Shown here piece by piece: positions 1 to 9,161 of a stretch of DNA of 64,000 nucleotides (positions are counted from its first letter, which is position 1; each line of letters begins with the position of its first letter). The stretch comes from Pseudomonas sp. FEN. GTDB lineage: Bacteria > Pseudomonadota > Gammaproteobacteria > Pseudomonadales > Pseudomonadaceae. The stretch spans positions 62,001 to 126,000 of the forward strand of contig NZ_CAJFDC010000010.1 of NCBI RefSeq assembly GCF_904067045.1, in the 5' to 3' direction. The notes below the pieces were generated by a model. The model did not search any database. It was given only the letters and a program-made list of their open reading frames with translations, and had not been told where the DNA came from. A program made the position numbers and the translations under genes.

Positions 1-176
1 TGTGGATTCTCGACGAGCCGTTCACCGCCCTGGACAAACAGGGCGTCGCCGAGCTCGAGGAACACCTGGCCGGCCATTGCGAGCGCGGGGGCATGATCGT
101 GCTGACCACTCACCACACCCTGACCCGCGTGCCGGCCGGCTACCGTGATATCGACCTGGGGCGGTGGACCGCATGA
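1..176 (+). CDS. ccmA: CcmA, haem-exporter ATPase (C-terminal end only)
   Basis: This is the last 57 codons of the ATP-binding subunit of the CcmABCD complex, which drives release of holo-CcmE during cytochrome c maturation. The window opens inside the Walker B segment (WILDEPF), followed by a D-loop (ALDKQG) and the switch histidine in LTTHH. The stop codon overlaps the ATG of ccmB (ATGA), which fixes the operon context. The N-terminus with Walker A lies outside the window. Confidence 0.95.
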   Translation, partial: WILDEPFTALDKQGVAELEEHLAGHCERGGMIVLTTHHTLTRVPAGYRDIDLGRWTA

Positions 177-841
177 GTGTGTTCGGCCTGTTGTTCGCCC
201 GCGAGGCGCGCCTGTTGTTTCGCCGTCCGGCGGAACTGGCCAATCCGCTGGTGTTCTTCGCCATTGTGATCGCGCTGTTCCCCTTGGCGGTCGGTCCCGA
301 GACTAATATGTTGCAAACCTTGTCTCCGGGACTGGTCTGGGTGGCGGCCCTGTTGTCCGTCCTGCTCTCGCTGGACGGGCTTTTCCGCGGTGATTTCGAA
401 GATGGATCCCTGGAACAGTGGGTCCTTTCGTCGCACCCCCTGGCCCTTCTGGTTTTGGCCAAGGTACTGGCACACTGGGTGTTTTCCGGGCTGGCGCTGG
501 TCCTGCTCGCGCCGTTGCTGGCGCTGATGCTCGGATTACCCGGCGCCTGCTTGCCGGTGCTGCTGTTATCGCTACTCTTGGGTACGCCGGTACTGAGTCT
601 GCTCGGTGCGGTGGGCGCGGCCCTGACGGTGGGGTTGAAACGTGGTGGCCTGTTACTGGCCCTGCTGATCCTGCCACTGTACATCCCGGTCCTGATTCTC
701 GGCAGCGGGGCCTTGCAGGCCGCGTTGCAGGGCATGCCGGCCACGGGGTACCTGCTCTGGCTGGGCAGCCTGGCCGCCCTGGCGGTGACCCTGACACCTT
801 TTGCAATAGCGGCTGGCCTGAAGATCAGCGTCGGCGAATAA
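173..841 (+). CDS. ccmB: CcmB, membrane subunit of the CcmAB transporter
   Basis: An integral membrane protein of 222 aa with several hydrophobic segments, the usual size for CcmB. It pairs with CcmA in the inner membrane. The start ATG ([11 protein letters not shown]) overlaps the ccmA stop; a GTG 9 bases upstream is possible but would overlap ccmA further. A 48-base gap separates it from ccmC. The operon order A-B-C-D-E-F-G-H-I supports the call. Confidence 0.95.
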   Translation: MSVFGLLFAREARLLFRRPAELANPLVFFAIVIALFPLAVGPETNMLQTLSPGLVWVAALLSVLLSLDGLFRGDFEDGSLEQWVLSSHPLALLVLAKVLAHWVFSGLALVLLAPLLALMLGLPGACLPVLLLSLLLGTPVLSLLGAVGAALTVGLKRGGLLLALLILPLYIPVLILGSGALQAALQGMPATGYLLWLGSLAALAVTLTPFAIAAGLKISVGE

Positions 842-889
842 TGAGGTCTGGTCAGCTGATGACCAGCGAAGATCCTTGGATGTACCGTG

Positions 890-1645
890 ATGAACTGGAC
901 TTGGTTTCATAAGCTGGGCTCGCCCAAATGGTTCTATGGCATCAGCGGACGCCTGCTGCCCTGGCTGAGCGTGGCCGCCGTGCTGCTGATCGGCGTCGGC
1001 GTGGTCTGGGGCCTGGCCTTCGCGCCGCCGGACTACCAGCAGGGCAACAGCTTTCGCATCATCTACATCCACGTGCCGGCGGCGATGCTGGCCCAGTCCT
1101 GCTATGTGATGCTGGCGGTCTGCGGTGCGGTGGGGCTGGTGTGGAAGATGAAGCTGGCCGACATCGCGCTGCAATGCGCGGCGCCGATCGGCGCCTGGAT
1201 GACCGCCGTGGCGCTGGTCACCGGGGCGATCTGGGGCAAGCCGACCTGGGGCGCGTGGTGGGTCTGGGATGCGCGCCTGACCTCGATGCTGATCCTGCTG
1301 TTCCTCTATTTCGGCCTGATCGCCCTGGGCAACGCCATCAGCAATCGCGACAGCGCGGCCAAGGCCTGCGCGGTGCTGGCGATTGTCGGGGTGATCAATA
1401 TCCCGATCATCAAATACTCGGTGGAATGGTGGAACACCCTGCACCAGGGGGTGACTTTCAGCCTGACCGAAAAGCCCGCGATGCCTGCTGAAATGTGGCT
1501 GCCGCTGCTGCTGACGGTGCTGGGCTTCTACTGTTTCTTCGGCGCCGTGGTACTGCTGCGCATGCGCCTCGAGGTGCTCAAGCGCGAGGCCCGGACCAGT
1601 TGGGTCAAGGCGCAGATCCTGAACGAACTGGAGGTGGCTCGATGA
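890..1645 (+). CDS. ccmC: CcmC, haem-handling membrane protein
   Basis: CcmC loads haem onto CcmE. The 251-aa protein has about six hydrophobic segments and the tryptophan-rich WGAWWVWD haem motif near residue 125. Conserved histidines are seen in IYIHVPAA and WNTLHQG, the expected axial-ligand positions of this family. The ATG at 890 follows an in-frame GTG at 887; the ATG is preferred. The stop overlaps ccmD. Confidence 0.95.
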   Translation: MNWTWFHKLGSPKWFYGISGRLLPWLSVAAVLLIGVGVVWGLAFAPPDYQQGNSFRIIYIHVPAAMLAQSCYVMLAVCGAVGLVWKMKLADIALQCAAPIGAWMTAVALVTGAIWGKPTWGAWWVWDARLTSMLILLFLYFGLIALGNAISNRDSAAKACAVLAIVGVINIPIIKYSVEWWNTLHQGVTFSLTEKPAMPAEMWLPLLLTVLGFYCFFGAVVLLRMRLEVLKREARTSWVKAQILNELEVAR

Positions 1646-1818
1646 GTTTTGCCTCCTTCGGCGATTTTCTCGCCATGGGCCATCACGGCCTGTATGTCTG
1701 GTCGGCCTATGGCATCTGCCTGGCCGTGCTGGCTTTGAACGTCGCGGCGCCGATCCTGGCCCGGCGGCGTTACCTGCAACAAGAGGCGCGTCGTCTGCGC
1801 CGGGAGAATGCCAAGTGA
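1642..1818 (+). CDS. ccmD: CcmD, small membrane subunit of the CcmABCD complex
   Basis: A 58-aa protein with one transmembrane segment and a very basic C-terminal tail ([15 protein letters not shown]), the standard CcmD layout. The family helps release holo-CcmE from CcmC. The start overlaps the ccmC stop (ATGA) and the stop overlaps the GTG of ccmE, so translation is coupled on both sides. Confidence 0.93.
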   Translation: MSFASFGDFLAMGHHGLYVWSAYGICLAVLALNVAAPILARRRYLQQEARRLRRENAK

Positions 1819-2270
1819 ACCCGTTGCGCAAAAAGCGCCTGATCATCATCCTCGCCATTCTGGTCGGCGTCGGCGCGGCCGTGGGCCTGGCCTTGAGCGC
1901 GCTGCAGGAAAATATCAACCTGTTCTACACGCCGACCCAGATCGCCAATGGCGAAGCGCCCCATGACACGCGGATCCGCGCCGGCGGCATGGTGGAGAAG
2001 GGCTCGCTGCAACGTTCCGCTGACTCGTTGGACGTGAAGTTCGTGGTCACCGATTTCAACAAGTCCGTCACCATTACCTATCGCGGCATCCTCCCGGACC
2101 TGTTCCGCGAAGGACAGGGCATCGTCGCCCTCGGCAAGCTGAACGCCGACGGCGTGGTGGTGGCCGATGAAGTCCTGGCCAAGCACGATGAGAAGTACAT
2201 GCCACCAGAAGTCACCAAAGCGTTGAAAGACAGCGGTCAATCCGCTCCCACACCTGCCAAGGAGGGTTGA
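1815..2270 (+). CDS. ccmE: CcmE, periplasmic haem chaperone
   Basis: A 151-aa protein with an N-terminal signal anchor followed by the OB-fold haem chaperone domain. The covalent haem-binding histidine is seen in [13 protein letters not shown] near residue 124, with the family tyrosine four residues later. The start is GTG, overlapping the ccmD stop as GTGA. It accepts haem from CcmC and hands it to CcmF/H for attachment to apocytochromes. Confidence 0.95.
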   Translation: MNPLRKKRLIIILAILVGVGAAVGLALSALQENINLFYTPTQIANGEAPHDTRIRAGGMVEKGSLQRSADSLDVKFVVTDFNKSVTITYRGILPDLFREGQGIVALGKLNADGVVVADEVLAKHDEKYMPPEVTKALKDSGQSAPTPAKEG

Positions 2271-2273
2271 GCG

Positions 2274-4262
2274 ATGGCTCCTGGACTCTTTATACCGGAG
2301 CTTGGCCAGTTGGCCATGATCCTCGCGCTATGCCTCGCCCTGGTGCAGGCCATCGTCCCGCTGTTCGGTGCCTGGCGCGGCGATCGCCTGTGGATGAGCC
2401 TGGCGCGACCGGCGGCCTGGGGGCAGTTCGCCTTCCTGGCGTTCGCCTTCGGGGTGTTGACCTATGCCTTCATGACCGATGACTTTTCCGTCAGCTATGT
2501 CGCCAACAACTCCAACAGCGCCTTGCCCTGGTACTTCAAGTTCAGCGCCGTGTGGGGCGCCCACGAGGGTTCGTTGCTGCTCTGGGCCTTGATCCTTGGC
2601 GGCTGGACCTTCGCCGTATCGGTATTCTCCCGGCAATTGCCGCAGGTCATGCTGGCACGGGTGCTGGCGGTGATGGGCATGATCAGCACCGGTTTCCTGC
2701 TGTTCCTGATCCTGACCTCCAACCCGTTCTCGCGGATCCTGCCGCAGATTCCAGCGGACGGTCGCGACCTCAACCCGCTGTTGCAGGACGTCGGCCTGAT
2801 CGTCCACCCACCGATGCTCTACATGGGTTATGTCGGCTTCTCGGTGGCCTTCGCCTTCGCCATCGCCGCCTTGCTCGGCGGTCGTCTCGACGCGGCCTGG
2901 GCGCGCTGGTCGCGGCCCTGGACCATCGTCGCCTGGGCATTCCTGGGGATCGGTATCACCCTCGGTTCCTGGTGGGCCTACTACGAACTCGGCTGGGGCG
3001 GCTGGTGGTTCTGGGACCCGGTGGAAAACGCCTCGTTCATGCCCTGGCTGGTGGGCACGGCGCTGATCCACTCCCTGGCGGTCACGGAAAAGCGCGGGGT
3101 GTTCAAGAGCTGGACCGTGCTCCTGGCGATCGCGGCGTTTTCCCTGAGCCTGCTGGGGACCTTCCTGGTGCGTTCCGGGGTGTTGACCTCGGTGCACGCC
3201 TTCGCCTCCGACCCGGCGCGCGGGGTGTTCATTCTGATCTTCCTGCTGTTCGTGGTCGGCGGTTCGCTGACCCTGTTCGCCCTGCGCGCGCCGGTAGTGA
3301 AAAGCCATGTCGGCTTCAACCTGTGGTCGCGGGAAACCCTGCTGCTGGGCAACAACCTGGTGCTGGTGGTGGCGGCCTCGATGATCCTGCTGGGTACCTT
3401 GTACCCGCTGGTACTCGATGCCCTCAGCGGCGCCAAGCTGTCCGTCGGCCCGCCGTACTTCAATGCCTTGTTCATTCCGCTGATGGCCCTGCTGATGGTG
3501 GTGATGGCGATCGGCGTGCTGGTGCGCTGGAAAGACACCCCGGTGAAATGGCTGCTGGGCATGTTGACCCCGGTGCTGCTGGGCAGTGTCGCCCTGGCGG
3601 TGGTGGCCGGGCTGGTCTATGGCGATTTCAACTGGGCGGTGCTGGCGACCTTCCTGCTGGCGGCCTGGGTGCTGTTGGCCGGAGTTCGCGACATCCTCGA
3701 CAAAACCCGTCACAAGGGTCTGATCAAGGGCCTGTCAAGCCTGACCCGCAGCTACTGGGGCATGCAACTGGCGCACCTGGGCATCGCGGTCTGCGCCCTC
3801 GGCGTGGTGCTGTCGAGCCAGGAGAGCGCCGAGCGCGACCTGCGCATGGCGCCGGGCGAGTCCATGGAACTGGCCGGTTACCACTTCGTCTTCGAAGGTG
3901 CCAAGCATTTCGAAGGGCCGAACTTCACCTCGGACAAGGGCACGATCCGGGTGATTGAAAACGGCAAGGAAGTCGCGCTGCTGCACCCCGAGAAGCGGCT
4001 GTATACCGTGCAGCAATCGATGATGACCGAAGCCGGTATCGACGCCGGCTTCACCCGTGACCTCTACGTCGCCCTCGGCGAGCCGCTGGAAAATGGCGCC
4101 TGGGCGGTGCGGGTGCACGTCAAGCCGTTCGTCCGCTGGATCTGGTTCGGTGGCCTGCTGACCGCGTTGGGCGGTGCGTTGGCGGCGTTGGACCGGCGCT
4201 ATCGGGTCAAAGTGAAAAGCCGCGTGCGTGAAGCGCTGGGCATGAGTGGAGCGACTGCATGA
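2274..4262 (+). CDS. ccmF: CcmF, cytochrome c haem lyase subunit
   Basis: A 662-aa polytopic membrane protein of the haem ligation complex. The WWFWDPVENASFMPW motif characteristic of CcmF is present around residues 246-260, with conserved histidines such as VHPPMLYMGY. The length equals that of typical CcmF. The start lies three bases past the ccmE stop, and the stop overlaps ccmG (ATGA). Confidence 0.96.
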   Translation: MAPGLFIPELGQLAMILALCLALVQAIVPLFGAWRGDRLWMSLARPAAWGQFAFLAFAFGVLTYAFMTDDFSVSYVANNSNSALPWYFKFSAVWGAHEGSLLLWALILGGWTFAVSVFSRQLPQVMLARVLAVMGMISTGFLLFLILTSNPFSRILPQIPADGRDLNPLLQDVGLIVHPPMLYMGYVGFSVAFAFAIAALLGGRLDAAWARWSRPWTIVAWAFLGIGITLGSWWAYYELGWGGWWFWDPVENASFMPWLVGTALIHSLAVTEKRGVFKSWTVLLAIAAFSLSLLGTFLVRSGVLTSVHAFASDPARGVFILIFLLFVVGGSLTLFALRAPVVKSHVGFNLWSRETLLLGNNLVLVVAASMILLGTLYPLVLDALSGAKLSVGPPYFNALFIPLMALLMVVMAIGVLVRWKDTPVKWLLGMLTPVLLGSVALAVVAGLVYGDFNWAVLATFLLAAWVLLAGVRDILDKTRHKGLIKGLSSLTRSYWGMQLAHLGIAVCALGVVLSSQESAERDLRMAPGESMELAGYHFVFEGAKHFEGPNFTSDKGTIRVIENGKEVALLHPEKRLYTVQQSMMTEAGIDAGFTRDLYVALGEPLENGAWAVRVHVKPFVRWIWFGGLLTALGGALAALDRRYRVKVKSRVREALGMSGATA

Positions 4263-4795
4263 AGCGTTGGTTGATGGTGTTGCCGCTGGCGGCGTTCCTG
4301 GTGATGGCGGTGTTCCTCTATCGCGGCCTGTACCTGGATCCGTCCGAGCTGCCGTCGGCGATGATCGGCAAGCCGTTCCCGGCCTTCTCGCTGCCCGAGG
4401 TACAAGGCGGCAAGACCCTGACCCCAGCCGACCTGCAGGGCAAGCCGGCATTGGTGAACGTCTGGGGCACCTGGTGCGTGTCCTGCCGGGTCGAGCACCC
4501 GGTGCTGAACAAGCTGGCCCAGCAGGGCGTGGTGATCTACGGCGTCAACTACAAGGATGACAACGCCGAGGCACTGAAGTGGCTGAAGGATTTCCACAAC
4601 CCCTACCAGCTGAATATCCGCGACGAGCAAGGCTCCCTGGGGCTGGACCTGGGCGTGTATGGCGCGCCGGAGACGTTCTTCATCGACGCCAAGGGGGTGA
4701 TTCGCTACAAGCACGTCGGCGTGATCGACGAGACCGTCTGGCGTGAACAGCTGGCGAGCGTGTATCAGTCGCTGGTGGACGAGGTTCGGCCATGA
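4259..4795 (+). CDS. ccmG: CcmG/DsbE, thioredoxin-like apocytochrome reductant
   Basis: A 178-aa membrane-anchored periplasmic thioredoxin that keeps the CxxCH cysteines of apocytochromes reduced. It has one N-terminal transmembrane segment, the redox motif GTWCVSCRVEHP near residue 78, and the cis-proline region GAPETFFID. Start and stop overlap ccmF and ccmH. Confidence 0.95.
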   Translation: MKRWLMVLPLAAFLVMAVFLYRGLYLDPSELPSAMIGKPFPAFSLPEVQGGKTLTPADLQGKPALVNVWGTWCVSCRVEHPVLNKLAQQGVVIYGVNYKDDNAEALKWLKDFHNPYQLNIRDEQGSLGLDLGVYGAPETFFIDAKGVIRYKHVGVIDETVWREQLASVYQSLVDEVRP

Positions 4796-5262
4796 AGCGC
4801 TGGTTAGCCGCGGCCGCCCTGGGCCTGAGTCTGGTTGGCGCGGCTCATGCCGCCATCGACACCTATGAATTCGCCAATGATGCCGAGCGTGAACGCTTTC
4901 ACGACCTGACCAAGGAACTGCGTTGTCCCAAGTGTCAGAACCAGGACATCGCCGACTCCAATGCGCCGATTGCCGCCGACCTGCGCCGGGAGATTTTCCG
5001 CATGCTCGGCGAGGGCAAGGACAATCAGCAGATCATCGACTTCATGGTCGACCGCTATGGCGACTTCGTGCGCTACAAACCGGCCCTGAGCGGCAAGACC
5101 GCCTTGCTCTGGTTCGGCCCGGTCGGCCTGTTGCTGGTCGGCTTTATCGTGATCGCCGTGATCGTTCGCCGTCGTCGCACCGAGGGCGACGCTGCCCCGG
5201 ACGCGCTTTCCGCCGAGGAGCGCCAGCGCCTCGACCACCTGCTGGATAAGAAAACCGAATGA
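4792..5262 (+). CDS. ccmH: CcmH (CycL), apocytochrome thiol-reductase subunit
   Basis: A 156-aa protein with a signal peptide ([10 protein letters not shown]), the LRCPKCQNQ redox motif near residue 43, and one C-terminal transmembrane segment before a basic tail. It corresponds to the short CcmH of species in which the TPR part is a separate CcmI, which follows here. The stop overlaps the ccmI start. Confidence 0.95.
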   Translation: MKRWLAAAALGLSLVGAAHAAIDTYEFANDAERERFHDLTKELRCPKCQNQDIADSNAPIAADLRREIFRMLGEGKDNQQIIDFMVDRYGDFVRYKPALSGKTALLWFGPVGLLLVGFIVIAVIVRRRRTEGDAAPDALSAEERQRLDHLLDKKTE

Positions 5263-6458
5263 TTGATTTCTGGCTCGCTACAGGTCTGTTGTTACTGATC
5301 GCCCTGAGTTTCCTGTTGATTCCGATCTTGCGTGAGCGTCGCGTGCAGCGCGAAGAAGATCGTACCGCGCTGAACGTCGCCCTCTACCAGGAGCGTGTCG
5401 CCGAGTTGCAGGCGCAACAGGCCGAAGGTGTGCTTGACGCCGACCAGATGGACAGCGGACGGGCGGAAGCGGCCCGCGAGTTGCTGGCCGATACCGAAGA
5501 CGTGGCGCCCGCTCGGGTCTCGCGACTGGGCAAGCCGTTGCCGCTGCTGGCGGCGCTGCTGGTGCCGGTACTGGGATTGCTGCTGTACCTGCATTTCGGC
5601 GCCAGCGACAAGGTCGAACTGACCCGTGAGTTCGCCCAGGCGCCGCAGTCCGTGGAAGAGATGACCCGCCGTCTGGAACGGGCGGTGGCGGCTCAGCCGG
5701 ATTCGGCCGAAGGCCTGTATTTCCTCGGGCGTGCCTATATGGCCCAGGATCGCGCGGCCGATGCGGCGAAGATGTTCGAGCGCACGGTCAAGGTAGCCGG
5801 GCGTCAGCCCGAGTTGCTCGGGCAGTGGGCCCAGGCGCGCTACTTTGCCGATGGCAAGCAGTGGTCGGCGCAGGTCCAGGCGCTGACCGACGAAGCCCTC
5901 AAGAGCGACCCGAAAGAGGTCACCAGTCTGGGCCTGCTGGGGATCGCGGCGTTTGAAGGGCAGCGTTACCAGGAAGCCATCGACTACTGGAAACGTCTGC
6001 TGGCGCAATTACCGCCGGACGATAATTCCCGTGCCGCGTTGCAGGGCGGTATCGACCGCGCCAGTGAGAAGCTGGTGGCCAGCGGCGGCAAGGTCATCGA
6101 GGCGCCCGTGGTCAAAGGTGCGCTGTTGAAAGTGCGGGTCGAGTTGGCGGCGGCGCTGAAGGCCAAGGTGCAGCCGGGCGACAGCGTCTTCATCTTCGCC
6201 CGGGCGACCCAGGGGCCGCCCGCGCCGTTGGCGGCCAAGCGCCTGACCGTCGCCGACCTGCCAGCGACAGTGGAGTTGGGCGACAGCGACGCGATGATGC
6301 CGCAATTGAAACTGTCGAACTTTCCTGAAGTCCAACTGGTTGCACGGATTTCCCGCGCTGGCCAACCGACGGCGGGCGAGTGGGTCGGGCGCAGCCAACC
6401 CTTGGCCAGCAGCACCTCCGCGCAGCAGAACCTGACCATCGACAGCCCTGATAAATAG
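5259..6458 (+). CDS. ccmI: CcmI (CycH), TPR apocytochrome chaperone
   Basis: A 399-aa protein with two N-terminal transmembrane segments, a cytoplasmic coiled stretch between them, TPR-like repeats (for example [20 protein letters not shown]) around residues 130-270, and a periplasmic C-terminal domain. The family delivers apocytochrome c to the haem lyase. It is the last ccm gene in the run; a lipoprotein gene follows after 10 bases. Confidence 0.92.
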   Translation: MIDFWLATGLLLLIALSFLLIPILRERRVQREEDRTALNVALYQERVAELQAQQAEGVLDADQMDSGRAEAARELLADTEDVAPARVSRLGKPLPLLAALLVPVLGLLLYLHFGASDKVELTREFAQAPQSVEEMTRRLERAVAAQPDSAEGLYFLGRAYMAQDRAADAAKMFERTVKVAGRQPELLGQWAQARYFADGKQWSAQVQALTDEALKSDPKEVTSLGLLGIAAFEGQRYQEAIDYWKRLLAQLPPDDNSRAALQGGIDRASEKLVASGGKVIEAPVVKGALLKVRVELAAALKAKVQPGDSVFIFARATQGPPAPLAAKRLTVADLPATVELGDSDAMMPQLKLSNFPEVQLVARISRAGQPTAGEWVGRSQPLASSTSAQQNLTIDSPDK

Positions 6459-6468
6459 AGAATTCGCC

Positions 6469-6864
6469 ATGACCGCCATCGCTCGCCTCACCCTGTTAAC
6501 GCTGGTCCTGGGGTTGAGCGCTTGTGCGGTCCATCGCCCGCCGACGCCGGGCGAGCCGACCATCCCGCCTTCCGGTCCGACCACCCAGCCTTATCCACCG
6601 GCCACGCCGGGTAAACCGATCCCCGCGAACAAACCGCGTCCGAGCTTCTCACCGACTTTTGCTCCGCCACCGGGGGGTAACAGTCATTGGGACGGACGGA
6701 TGGGCGTTTATGTCCTCGACAACCAGACCAATACCTTCTATCGCCAGCGTACCTACTACCGCTGGAACAACGGCTGGAGCCGCTCCATCAGCCCCAGCGG
6801 GCCGTGGGAAGACACCGATATCCATGGCGTGCCACCGGGACTGAGCAAACAGTTCGGTCAGTGA
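6469..6864 (+). CDS. Small proline-rich lipoprotein, function unknown
   Basis: A 131-aa protein with a lipoprotein signal (TLVLGLSAC, lipobox LSAC) followed by a proline-rich low-complexity linker and a short Tyr/Trp-rich C-terminal domain. No enzymatic motif is visible. It lies 10 bases after ccmI and is followed at once by a terminator, so it is probably the last gene of the ccm transcript. I do not recognise a function. Confidence 0.8.
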   Translation: MTAIARLTLLTLVLGLSACAVHRPPTPGEPTIPPSGPTTQPYPPATPGKPIPANKPRPSFSPTFAPPPGGNSHWDGRMGVYVLDNQTNTFYRQRTYYRWNNGWSRSISPSGPWEDTDIHGVPPGLSKQFGQ

Positions 6865-6869
6865 GCGAA

Positions 6870-6900
6870 AACGGCGATCCCGACAGGTCGCCGTTTTTTT
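6870..6900 (+). terminator. Rho-independent terminator of the ccm operon
   Basis: A perfect 8-bp stem AACGGCGA/TCGCCGTT with a 10-base loop is followed by a run of T. It begins five bases after the lipoprotein stop. The group II intron remnant starts three bases after the T run. Confidence 0.9.
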
Positions 6901-7097
6901 GGGTGCGCCAGGCATGGCGCGTAGCGCCGTGACTGGCGCTGTTCGGCTCACTGTGGTGGTGAAGTCGGACGACTTGGAGGTGAAAGTCCTCTACACACCC
7001 GGCAAGGGGAAGTGTTAGCCAGAGGCAAGGGTGTCGCGGGTGACTGCGAATCTGAAGGAAGCCCGAGGCAAAATGCTGGCCTGACGAACCCAAAGGC

Positions 7098-7537
7098 GGC
7101 ACAAGACAACTGGGCATCCCCAGCGTCGTGGACCGCTTGATCCAGCAGGCACTGCTGCAACAGCTCACGCCGATCTTTGACCCGCTGTTCTCGGACTACA
7201 GCTACGGCTTCCGTCCAAACAGAAGCGCCCACCAAGCCATCGAAACAGCCCGTGGTCATGTGGCGGCGGGTCACCGCTGTCGCCGTTGCTGTCGAATATC
7301 ACGCTCAATGAATTCGACCGCGAGTTAGAGCGGCGAGGTTACCGTTTCGTGCGCTATACCGACGATGCGAACATCTATGTGCGCAGTCGCCGTGCAGGCG
7401 AACGAGTAATGGCCCGCGTCGAGCGTTTCCTGAGCCAGCGTTTGAAATTGACGCTGAATCGGGAAAAGAGCCGCGTAGCACGGCCTTGGGTCTGCGATTA
7501 TTTGGGTTATGGGATGAGTTGGCACAAGCAGCCAAAA
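7098..7537 (+). pseudogene. ltrA: Group II intron reverse transcriptase, fragment A
   Basis: Two pieces of one reverse transcriptase are joined out of frame. Positions 7098-7270 encode GTRQLGIPSVVDRLIQQ and SYGFRPNRSAHQAIETARG, the RT fingers region. From about 7272 another frame encodes PLSPLLSNITLNEFDREL and the catalytic RYTDDANIYV. The segment with the first catalytic aspartate is deleted, as are the N-terminus and the maturase domain. The protein cannot be functional. Confidence 0.85.
7344..7537 (+). repeat. Direct repeat, left copy (194 bp of RT sequence)
   Basis: This segment aligns base for base with 13751-13944 at a constant offset of 6407. By eye I count seven mismatches and no gaps. 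It contains the RT catalytic box and DYLGYGMSWHKQPK. The two copies bracket the lanthipeptide island. Confidence 0.93.
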
Positions 7538-7558
7538 TCAGGAACTTTCGATCAAAAA

Positions 7559-8287
7559 TTATTCGTTATCAGAAATTAAATTCTCCAGATATTGTCCGTT
7601 GGAGTTTATAACGGCCTTGTAAATACTGTAAGCCTCCATGTCACAAACTTTAGCCGATGCCAAAACTCCATCATGTAAGTGCATGAGCTCGCCGTTCGGA
7701 ATGAACATCATGATAGGGGAATGAGTGGCGATAATAAATTGTGAACCCTGTTTGGACAACTCAACGATTCTAAGTACCAGGCTGAGTTGGCGAGAGGGGT
7801 GCAAGGAGGCTTCGGGCTCGTCCAATATGTAAATGCCATTGGCTTTGAATCTGTTTTGGTAAAGTGACTCCATTGCTTCGCCATGAGAGAGGGTATGTAG
7901 GTCCCGCCCTCCGTAATAGGACTTTATTTCAGGGTCGAAGCTACCCGCACTGTCCAATCGCCTCACTTCTGAGCTGAAATTATAAAAAGTTTCCGCCCGA
8001 TAAAAGAAAAGATCTTTCTCTTTTCGATAGCCTTTGGAAATAATAATGTGGTTGTGCAGATCTGAGTGGGTGGATTCTGTATTGAATCTGAAGTTTTTAC
8101 CTCCTCCCTCAGGGTTGCAGCCCAATTTGACGGCAATGGCCTCCAGAAGTGTGGATTTTCCTGCGCCGTTATCTCCAGCGATAACGGTTATGGGATGGTT
8201 CAGATCCAACGGAAAAATACCCGCGATTGGGTTAGCCGGAAACGTGTCAGCCTTGAGTCGTATGGATTTAACGAATAGATTGTTCAT
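7559..8287 (-). CDS. Stand-alone ABC/SMC-like ATPase of the lanthipeptide locus
   Basis: A 242-aa ATPase that resembles the COG3910 / AAA_21 predicted ATPases. Walker A is GDNGAGKSTL near residue 39, an ABC-type signature LSHGEA is near 132, Walker B with catalytic Glu is IYILDEPEASL, and a switch His is in IIATHSP. There is no membrane segment. The start overlaps the end of the upstream transporter gene by 20 bases, so it is the last gene of the locus. It ends 22 bases from the intron remnant, so a small C-terminal loss at the island edge is possible. It might power the two membrane subunits, which lack ATPase domains, or act in self-protection; both are inference. Confidence 0.75.
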   Translation of the reverse strand: MNNLFVKSIRLKADTFPANPIAGIFPLDLNHPITVIAGDNGAGKSTLLEAIAVKLGCNPEGGGKNFRFNTESTHSDLHNHIIISKGYRKEKDLFFYRAETFYNFSSEVRRLDSAGSFDPEIKSYYGGRDLHTLSHGEAMESLYQNRFKANGIYILDEPEASLHPSRQLSLVLRIVELSKQGSQFIIATHSPIMMFIPNGELMHLHDGVLASAKVCDMEAYSIYKAVINSNGQYLENLISDNE

Positions 8288-9161
8288 GAGTATAGTTGAA
8301 AACCCTGTGTAATGAATTTTTTGTTCCGATCAACGACAGCGCGATTTGTATGGAATGGTTGGCGCCAAGTGCAAACATTCCTATATATCCTAGGTAATAA
8401 ATCAAATCAGCTCCGAGTGTTTTTGGAGAGAGTGTGGAAATAAGGAATAGTGATATGGCGATGATGATAGCTATGAAAATTTCAGGGCCGCTGCTGAGAT
8501 AGATACTGATTTTTTCATATCGATATTTGGTGCCGATAGCGTTCTTTAGGTGATGATTGCTCATAATCATTTTATGATTGAAGTGGCGAAGACTTTCTGA
8601 AGAAGCTTGCTTTAGCTCAATAATAGAGGTTTTATATCGTTGTTCTTGTTCGATTTCGGTTGTGTACGCGTGTGTTATTTTTTTGGAGGAATGAGTTACA
8701 TGGATATATGAGAAGGCGAAGAGTGCTAATAAGGGAGGTGCCATAAAGAGATTTTCAAGAATGAGCATGGAGAATGTAATTATAGTCAGACTGCTCGCGC
8801 CTGCCAGCTCAACGATTTGTATTGCGCTTGAAGCGATGCGTTCGGAGTCTTCTTTTATAAGTGTGGCCAGTTTTCCCTGGTCAGTTGACAGTATATTATC
8901 ATAAATATATTCAATTATCAGGAGTCGTATTTTTGATTTTATATATTGATTTAGCGCTTCGGAGAAGCACTGTGTAACGCTTTTTAGCGAGAAAATCGCG
9001 ATCAATAGCGCTATTGTTAAAAGAATCTGGTCAGGTTTTGAGATTTCCTTAATGTTTATGCTGATAATGTAAGGTATTAGAAATTGTAGTAGTGCTGTTG
9101 TCAACGATAGCACCAAGCTTGTAATGATGAGCGCTCGACAAGCTCTTATTATTTCAGTCAT
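8268..9161 (-). CDS. ABC exporter membrane domain without ATPase, subunit 2
   Basis: A 297-aa protein with about six hydrophobic segments arranged like the transmembrane half of an ABC exporter. It ends about 20 residues after the last segment, where an NBD would normally begin. No Walker A, signature or C39 peptidase motif is present. The start is placed at ATG 9161 (MTEIIRACRAL) because it overlaps the stop of the preceding gene (ATGACTGA). An in-frame start at 9239 would overlap far more. It probably forms a heterodimer with the product of 9154-10035. Confidence 0.7.
   Translation of the reverse strand: MTEIIRACRALIITSLVLSLTTALLQFLIPYIISINIKEISKPDQILLTIALLIAIFSLKSVTQCFSEALNQYIKSKIRLLIIEYIYDNILSTDQGKLATLIKEDSERIASSAIQIVELAGASSLTIITFSMLILENLFMAPPLLALFAFSYIHVTHSSKKITHAYTTEIEQEQRYKTSIIELKQASSESLRHFNHKMIMSNHHLKNAIGTKYRYEKISIYLSSGPEIFIAIIIAISLFLISTLSPKTLGADLIYYLGYIGMFALGANHSIQIALSLIGTKNSLHRVFNYTHEQSIR

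Larger units (their letters stand above)
6903..7537 (+). mobile_element. Group II intron remnant, 5' part, deleted inside
   Basis: The intron appears to begin with GTGCG at 6903, immediately after a Rho-independent terminator. This is the preferred target of bacterial group IIC introns. The next 200 bases look like intron RNA domains (GGTGAAAGTCCTC, GCGAATCTGAAGGAAGCCC). Reverse transcriptase codons then appear abruptly at 7098, so the start of the ORF and much of domains I-IV are missing. The element stops at 7537, where the AT-rich island begins. Assignment to class IIC rests on the insertion site and 5' end, not on a folded structure. Confidence 0.75.

Noticed and set aside
2328..3713. 461-codon antisense frame across ccmF
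   Set aside because: Gln/His-rich shadow sequence with no domain; ccmF is certain on the other strand.
7128..7328. A separate small protein gene in the intron remnant
   Set aside because: Its sequence is reverse transcriptase fingers joined out of frame to the palm; it is debris of fragment A.
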